Shown here piece by piece: positions 9,101-27,852 of a DNA stretch of 27,852 bases. The stretch is from Saccoglossus kowalevskii (taxonomy: Eukaryota; Hemichordata; Enteropneusta; Harrimaniidae). The number at the start of each line of letters is the position of its first letter. Within the stretch, counting starts at the first letter, position 1. The stretch lies in NCBI RefSeq assembly GCF_000003605.2, contig NW_003146283.1, positions 51,504 through 79,355 on the forward strand, read 5' to 3'. Under the pieces are notes generated by a model. That model did no database searches. It was not told the DNA's origin and saw only the letters and a program-made list of their open reading frames with translations. A program made the position numbers and the translations under genes.

Positions 9101-10253
9101 TGCATTGGGTGTCATTCCATTCTTTATCAAGAAGAGATATGCTCTAGCGAACGCATTATCAATTGTCGGAGCCGGAACAGGGACTTTCATATTCGTTGCT
9201 CTTATTCAGTTTCTGATTGACAGATACGGATGGAGAGGAGCGTTCATGGTATTCTCAGCTGTAAACGCTCATATGTTCATATCTGGATCTCTCTTCAAAG
9301 CACCACCCACGCAAAGGATAAATACCTCTGATGTAATCGTTGAACGAACTCGTGGAAAAAAGTGCTCTACACTACTGATAATCATCAAAGCTTTAGACCT
9401 GACATTATTTTCCCGTTTTCCTCTATTTACTTTGATGACTGTGGGTTTAGCATTTGGTATTGGAATGGGTTTCATGGGAACACCTTCATTTATAATTTCA
9501 TACACAGAAAGCCTCAATCTTGCCGAACCCAGCAAACTCGCACTGCTGGTTTCTATTTTTGCAGGCACTGGTATAATCGGAAGGCTTTTACCACCAGTCA
9601 TTCTTCACTGTAGTTGCAAGTGCCTTGACAGTTTTCGGTTGTTCGCTATTTGCATACTATTAGCAGGCATATCGACACTGGTCAGTCCTTTTTTAACAAT
9701 GAGTTATGGAATCTATGTCATTTATCCGACTCTCCTGGGTCTATTTAGTGGGATGTTCTTCACACTATTTTCCCAGGTGATTAAGGATATCACTGGAGGA
9801 CCAAACGTTACTGCTGGTGTTGCTTTGGGAACAATGATTACAGGACTAGGGGCGCTCATTGGTCCAACTGTAGCAGGTACGTCTTTATTGGCTTGTATCT
9901 TGTTAACATAGTCTCAACTAAGTATCGCACTCAAATTTAATTGTATAATTATTGACCATTGCTCTTAAATATCATTGATTTGATTTACTATTAATATGTG
10001 GTTTAACGTTGATTATCTTGTAGGTGTGATATACGATACATCCCGTGACTACCGATTCTCGTTTTATTTCTTTGGATCCTGTATGGTATTTGCTGGTCTT
10101 ATCATGCTAACATTGGAACCATATGCCACACTAAGACAACACAAACTACAAAGGCATGGAGAGAACAACCAGGCATTTCATGGAGTCGATTTGGACTTCC
10201 AAAATATTGGTCTAAATCATGATGTTGCCACGCAGACAGGTGGTTCATTGTAA
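6158..10253 (+). CDS. Monocarboxylate-transporter-like protein (SLC16/MFS), copy 2, complete
   Basis: Four coding exons: 6158-6359, 7803-7946, 9073-9876 and 10024-10253 (stop TAA 10251-10253). All introns are GT-AG and phase 1. The product is 459 residues, normal for the family. Residues 6-15 give the SLC16 N-terminal signature in degenerate form (GQDGGCSGWL). Helix 1 follows, helices 2 to 4 span exons 1 to 3, and the helix 4-5 signature FFIKKRYALANALSIVGAG is at about 132-150. A short cytoplasmic loop of about 45 residues separates helices 6 and 7, helix 8 keeps the family arginine (GR), and helix 12 ends in LEPYA before a ~40-residue tail. The role is membrane transport of a monocarboxylate or similar solute. 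The aspartate that precedes the arginine in MCT1 helix 8 is glycine here, so proton-lactate transport should not be assumed. The copy lies 3.3 kb downstream of copy 1 in the same direction. Confidence 0.92.
6360..7545. other. Intron 1 of transporter copy 2, 5' part
   Basis: No recognisable element. The 67-codon plus-strand frame at 6807-7010 has no domain and no similarity to the transporter. Confidence 0.5.
7546..7800 (-). mobile_element. LINE ORF2 C-terminal fragment abutting a splice acceptor
   Basis: An 84-residue open frame reads as the tail of an L1/Tx1-like reverse transcriptase: FGK...YNHLLLISKRHIYSTKMKK, then FPLLKFWVKSNYHLEYEIA, ending KLEVYCGKW. The N(H)LLLI.K.HIY...K block followed by E..IA and a terminal KW is typical of that end of the protein. 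The fragment stops directly at the AG (7801-7802) that opens exon 2, so the antisense LINE supplies the last ~250 bases of intron 1, including its pyrimidine tract. Confidence 0.65.
8071..8302. repeat. Minisatellite array, 32-bp unit
   Basis: Units of the form TGACGTATTCCAATGAAT plus 14 bases start at 8071, 8093, 8125, 8157, 8189, 8221, 8253 and 8285. After the first short step the period is exactly 32 bp. It lies in intron 2 of copy 2, about 770 bp before exon 3. It is the same family as the array at 1-412, but made of single rather than paired units. Each unit holds a CRE half-site (TGACGT) and most hold a CCAAT. Confidence 0.95.
8303..9072. other. Intron 2 of transporter copy 2, 3' part
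   Basis: Nothing recognised. In copy 1 only about 105 bp separate array and exon, so this interval contains roughly 660 bp of extra DNA of unknown origin. The minus-strand frame at 8630-8893 is unrecognised. The last 17 bases before the acceptor are shared with copy 1. Confidence 0.5.
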
Positions 10254-10341
10254 CACAAATACTAATGGTGTTACTTGTGGCAGATGTGGGGCTGTATGAG
10301 AAGCATTGAGTCACTGGGCAATGTTACAAGACTGGGATGTC

Positions 10342-10347
10342 AATAAA
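10342..10347 (+). promoter_or_regulatory. Polyadenylation signal AATAAA, transporter copy 2
   Basis: A canonical hexamer about 90 bases after the stop codon, in a normal position for a short 3' UTR. Confidence 0.65.
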
Positions 10348-10359
10348 TGTGTGGAATTT

Positions 10360-11361
10360 AACATTTAGTCTCTTATTCCATTGTTACTAACTGATCATGC
10401 ATTACTACAAAAATAATCGTTGTTAGTGTAAAACATAAAGACACAAAACCTTTTTGAACGGATTCTGATTACTGCATGACCAAGCACAGTACTTCATGTA
10501 CAGCCATGGGTCACACTCATAATATACAAATGAGTGTTAGGGGAAATTATTATATAGACTATTCCATATACAGATGCAAGGAACATGTTATATAAACTTT
10601 TATTACGTACAAAGTTATACAACGTATGCAAATGTAAAAACATCGAAACATTAAACGAACAAAATGCTAAATATGTTATTATTGGTACATTAAATCAAAC
10701 TAGGAATATCATGGAGATTCTTGTAGGGATAGACTGGCTGTCGCGTGATTAACATGGTCGACTCTTGCCTGACATAAACTTGTATGCCTTCCCAGTCGCA
10801 TACATAGACACAGGCATAAGAATTTCCAAGTGGATGTTCTCCCACACAGATTCTATATATATTTCTTGTGTTATTACATTGTTTAGGTCCTTTTAGCGTC
10901 ATCTAGGTGCCATATATTCGAAAATGAATGTAATATAATACTTGTATGTATCTATCTATCTATCTGTATCTTGTATCTAAGGATTCCCAATTTCAAGATA
11001 TAATTTTGAATAATACAATGAATCTAGCGCCAAGACGCAAATGTTGTTGTTTGTGCATTCACAACCTTAAATGCAGAGATTCTTGTCCCGATAAGTGTAC
11101 GTATAGGTCTTTATGAAGTGAATTGGTGTTTGTACATAAGTATGTCTCTGATTGAGCTCTGATTTCTATCTGGAAAGGTATGCCCTCAGAACAAGTATGT
11201 ATGCTAAAGGTATCTGCAAAGACTGAGTTACACAGACAAATGGCAAACAAGTTGGCAAACTTTGGTATTGACCATATGGTTGACCAGTATGGTTGAAAGA
11301 TGAAAAAAACGGAGGATCTAGACAACAGTAGACAACAATCGTAGTAATCACAACTGAGAAA
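10360..11361. other. Intergenic region, nothing firmly recognised
   Basis: Holds a short TATC/TATG microsatellite (about 10946-10977). A 70-codon minus-strand frame (10690-10902) is rich in Cys and Tyr, with a reverse-strand AATAAA about 95 bases beyond its stop. It could be a last exon of an unknown minus-strand gene, but nothing else supports that. Confidence 0.35.
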
Positions 11362-11496
11362 GTGGCCAATTTTAGTTTGTCCAGCACATATGTAATTTAC
11401 CAAGAACCAAACACAAGACTGGTAATCAAGTCGTAAACTCGTTGTGGTTCGTAACCAGTCTTGTGATTGGTTCTTGACAGATTCTGAATTGGCCAC
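11362..11496. repeat. Nested foldback (inverted repeat)
   Basis: Inner arms at 11401-11423 and 11454-11476 pair at 22 of 23 positions around a 30-base loop. Outer arms GTGGCCAATT (11362-11371) and AATTGGCCAC (11487-11496) are perfect. The whole could fold into a long hairpin. It may be a small foldback transposon or a hairpin RNA locus. No target duplication was identified. Confidence 0.8.
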
Positions 11497-14140
11497 GCCT
11501 ATTCAATTTGTGTAGTTTTCTTAAATTATTCTGCTGATAACGGTGATATAAAGGTATGTCTTTATAGAAATTTGAAAAAGCAACTAATGTTCTTCAAGCT
11601 GGTATTTTTTTTTTTATAGATTTTCATTCTTTTCGTCTGTTTTTTTGTTTCAGTTTAAAAAATATGGGCTCGCTGGAGCCTTCATCCCTCGTCTATTTTT
11701 ACGCTAGATACCAGCCGATACTGCCCACCCACTCCGCATAGATAGAGACTAGGCGTCGAGTTGATTATAGTTCCTCGGCTCTCTGGGGTCGAACGAGGAC
11801 AATATGACGTTACGGGCACGTAAAGCACATGTATATACTACCCAGTCTTTTCAGAGATGTACAGATAGATGTATTTCCATGTATATGGGGACAACTGTTA
11901 CAGTAAATTCAAAGAGGCTCGTAGCAAACTACTAATAGCAGAAGGCAACATTTTCCTAGTGTTTTCGCTGTTCCTCTTTCCGGGGGATGTCCTATTACAG
12001 TGACGTCATTGAGCCAAATAATTTATCTTTGTTTGACCTGAAGAAAATAGCTGCCACTAGAATTACGTGCGATCTAACGACCTAAATCCTGGGTGGGGAA
12101 AACAACTTCAACAAAATGTTTGTCGAGGTTTTCGCCCAGGTGAGTGTTTAATAAACGAACAGTCGATTGGGGATAGCGTGATGATGTGATATGGGACGAA
12201 AGTGTACTTTTATTGACTTTCTTTGCGATGTCATTTGGCGTCGCATGTTTGTGTTAAGCAAATCTATGAGAGGAACCACAGCTCTGTGTCGATAAAAGTA
12301 CAATATCCGAAAATAACAATTTTAAGGTCATAGAATGTACCATTTCAAATTCAAAAACTCCCGGGGATTGGGGGTACTTCCATAGTTAAGATACATGGTA
12401 ATGCGGCGCTGTATTGACCCCCATTTTCGCGATCCATCCGGTCTTTCTGATTTTAACGAAGTTTAGGCAATATTGGAACCAAAAGCGCTCTCGACGTCAT
12501 TCTTTTGAGGTCCGGTTTCACAGATTGATTCAGTTTTCGAAGTTTTGGCCATTTATTGTACAGTCCGTATTTCAGACTTTGTGGATGTTCTGAGTTTTAA
12601 ATACATAGACTGAATGAATCCGTAGCAAATCAGTATATGTTATCAGCAAAAGAAATTAAAAAAAGGAAGTTGTTTCAATGTTTTATCTTCGTTGGCAATG
12701 TTTTTATTTTTAAATTTATCATAAATTCCTATTTAATATTTTGTGTATGAGATCCAAATTAATAAGAACTGGTTTATTTCATCTATGGATAATAATTAAT
12801 TGCCAACTAGACAATCCGATCTGCCAATCATGTTCCGTCGAGATTACACCAAATTCCTATTTTCATTTTCCTCGTTTCCAGTTTGGTGAACCAAACCTAT
12901 GTTGAAATGTTGCACTTGACTGTAAATCAAATATTAGTCTATATTTCACATCAGATCGCCCTCAGTAAATTGTAGCTGAATCATTGATAACTTTGCTTCA
13001 CTTTTGCCAAAATTGCGTTATCGTCACAAAATAAACCAAAATTTTAATTTTCATGCAAAAAAGTCTATAATGTCATTTGAAATTGTTAAAAATGTGTCTG
13101 TGTTTCAAACGGTATACATCATCGTATCTAGGGTGGGGCATGTAATTATATTCGGCGACGCGGCATAGGGCATAGAGAATTGATACAACGTGTCAATGAT
13201 ATATCATAGAAAAAGCTGAATGTAATTCCAACAAGGAACTTTAGTTCGAATTAAACCAGTTCGTGGTACATGGCGGCCATTTGTTTATTCTATTGTATAA
13301 TGCATTAACGAACTCGAGATTTGGGCAAAGTGCCAAATGTTGATGCACACGTTTTCTAAAACACCAATATTTTTCTGTTTTATTTATTACAACAAAACAA
13401 ACATTTACATTTTTGAAATTAATGCCCGCTGAGGTGCATCCAGTGGCCATTCGTTTATTTGATTTTCGTTTATTAAAGGACGCCACCACGCGGTCACTGA
13501 CAGTTACGCTCACTCTGATATTGGGAAGTGCGCGTTTATAGGCCCCCGGGCTATGTATGTTTTTTCAAGATTCTGGGTATATATATTCTGGGTATTGAGT
13601 CTTGTTCACTGTCCATGTAGGTATAAATTCATGGTATAAATATCTGACAGATTCAAGTTGTAGCTGACCGTGGATCTATATACAAGAATCGAATTATCGC
13701 GCAAATATCGTTAAATTGTTCCAATCACCAATGCCACGTCTCGGCAAATTAAATGAAATTGAAACCACTGTAGTTACTGTAGAAATGTTTGTCATTATTT
13801 GATATATAAATGCGTAAAAAAATACACGTGGGTATTACAATACAATTCATGGGATTATAATTGTGAAGGCTCAGTGTCAGTACAGCCCATCCGTGGCAAT
13901 TTTATAATTCTTTCTTAAATCCTGTTCCGATACAATTTTTTCATAGCAATTCGTAGAAATAGAACTCAGCCTGGGAGATTGGTTACCGGCCTCTTGTGAC
14001 TTGGTACGCCATGACACTTTAGGCAGGAACCAGCCAAAATCGTGCCCCAGCAGTGTTAAAGTACGCCATCACCGGCTGTTTTAAAAACTGCAATAGTCTT
14101 GACGTCATCATATTGTGTGCACACATTCCTGAACTCGAAG
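11497..14140. other. Intergenic region between the transporter and IFT172
   Basis: No recognisable gene. A consensus CRE (TGACGTCA, 12001-12008) lies about 110 bp before a short ATG frame (12116-12139) that ends at a perfect-looking donor, GTGAGT. The region 11.7-12.6 kb has more CpG than its surroundings. Minus-strand frames such as 13241-13513 show no known domain. Confidence 0.4.
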
Positions 14141-14222
14141 CTGTCCCAGTCAGCTGAGTGTTGTGTTGCTCAGCGGTTCTTCGACAAAATTGGCGAACGT
14201 TTATGTATGATTTGTGTTTAAA
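14141..14222 (+). promoter_or_regulatory. IFT172 5' leader
   Basis: Leader just before the IFT172 start. Two upstream ATGs (14203 and 14207) are out of frame with the main start. The first opens a 12-codon frame that overlaps the main start, and the second closes at once. The main ATG (14223) has A at -3, a good context. I found no clear RFX X-box within about 300 bp upstream, although ciliary genes often have one. The transcription start is not determined. Confidence 0.35.
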
Positions 14223-27280
<13,058 letters not shown>

Positions 27281-27852
27281 GTAAGTTTGGTGTTTATTAT
27301 GATTTCAATGTTTTACTAATACTAGAAATGATTTACAGCAAGTCTCAGAAGTATTGGGGCAGCCAATTTGCAAACTCGCCAGCGAATTGGCTAACTGCTT
27401 GGGTTTTGACTAAACGGTTGGCTTTCGAATCTCGCTGGCGCCGTCTTGTGGTCACGCCCACTTAAGGCGAATCTAAATAGCAGTAGGGGACGATCCTCAT
27501 ACTTTAGGAGCTATTCGGCAACGGTCTTACAGTTGGATGGCGATTTTGCTTTCAAATATACCAGGGCAAATGTTCTATGCTCTTCCGTGTCCACACAAAA
27601 ACGACGAATGAGGTCGATTCTTTCAGCGGTTGGATTAATGTTACCCAAACGGATCGTTTGAGTGTGAAAGTTTGTTATTTTCTCCCTGATTTGTAGGAAA
27701 CTGTTTCTTAACTTGTCTATTTAGTGTCAAGCAGTGTTCAAGAAGTTAACCTCATATAATAAATATCGGTAGATTAATCACATTTATAATATTATCACGC
27801 CAGCTGACTGTGGCCATTTTCGGGCTCAAATCGTTCAGAGGAATCCAGACAT
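27281..27852. other. IFT172 intron 14 (partial) with tRNA-like G+C-rich island
   Basis: From 27361 the intron becomes G+C-richer. AGCCAATT (27361-27368) pairs with AATTGGCT (27385-27392), and GCCAGCG (27378-27384) pairs with CGCTGGC (27433-27439). Between them lie a weak A-box (TGGCTAACTGC) and a B-box-like TTTCGAATCTC. It may be the head of a tRNA-derived SINE, but it does not fold as a proper tRNA. The plus frame at 27446-27661 has no known domain. Confidence 0.35.

Noticed and set aside
12900-12930. Second exon for the 12116-12139 frame after a good acceptor
   Set aside because: The frame would stop after six codons, so no protein-coding gene is supported.
13241-13513. 90-codon minus-strand frame as a gene
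   Set aside because: No domain, no convincing splice sites or neighbours, and a composition like the surrounding spacer.
27446-27661. 71-codon plus-strand frame after exon 14 as the next exon
   Set aside because: It does not resemble IFT172 solenoid sequence. Exon 14 has a good donor at 27281, and the frame lies in a repeat-like island.

Overview
The window comes from an animal nuclear genome: AT-rich DNA, multi-exon genes with GT-AG introns of about 0.1 to 2 kb, AATAAA polyadenylation signals, and a mix of LINE pieces, short inverted-repeat transposons (MITEs), a solo LTR and minisatellites. The two genes that can be named and the transposon mix fit a marine invertebrate, perhaps an invertebrate deuterostome such as a hemichordate. 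The phylum is a guess.

Left part (1-10.4 kb): two tandem, same-strand copies of a monocarboxylate-transporter-like gene (SLC16 family, major facilitator superfamily). The upstream copy enters the window already in progress, and only its last two coding exons (518-1330 and 2641-2852) are inside. The downstream copy is complete: four coding exons, 6158 to 10253, 459 codons, all three introns in phase 1. The copies are about 90% identical in protein over the large exon. They share intron ends and a 32-bp minisatellite in the intron before that exon. Between and inside them lie a solo LTR (3286-3761), decayed LINE reverse-transcriptase pieces on both strands, a 1.15-kb unclassified insertion with 9-bp flanking repeats, and a LINE tail that abuts a splice acceptor.

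Middle (10.4-14.1 kb): intergenic DNA with no recognisable protein gene. It holds a strong foldback (11362-11496), a TATC microsatellite, and a consensus CRE upstream of a tiny exon-like ATG-plus-donor.

Right part (14.1-27.85 kb): the 5' 14 coding exons of IFT172, the intraflagellar transport complex B subunit. They encode residues 1-674, which cover the two N-terminal WD40 propellers and the first solenoid helices. The rest, roughly 1,070 residues, lies beyond the right edge. Its introns contain two MITEs of one TTAA-flanked family, a Harbinger-like MITE with about 50-bp inverted ends, two LINE tails facing each other, a nested 60-bp satellite that runs up to the exon 10 acceptor, two further foldbacks, and a pair of introns (6 and 9) that share about 85 bp starting exactly at the splice donor.

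The transporter genes and IFT172 are not an operon and show no functional link. I did not find a new multi-gene system. The most interesting signals are the replacement-rich patch in transmembrane helix 7 of the transporter pair, the donor-anchored intron homology, the TTAA MITE family and the foldback at 11.4 kb.
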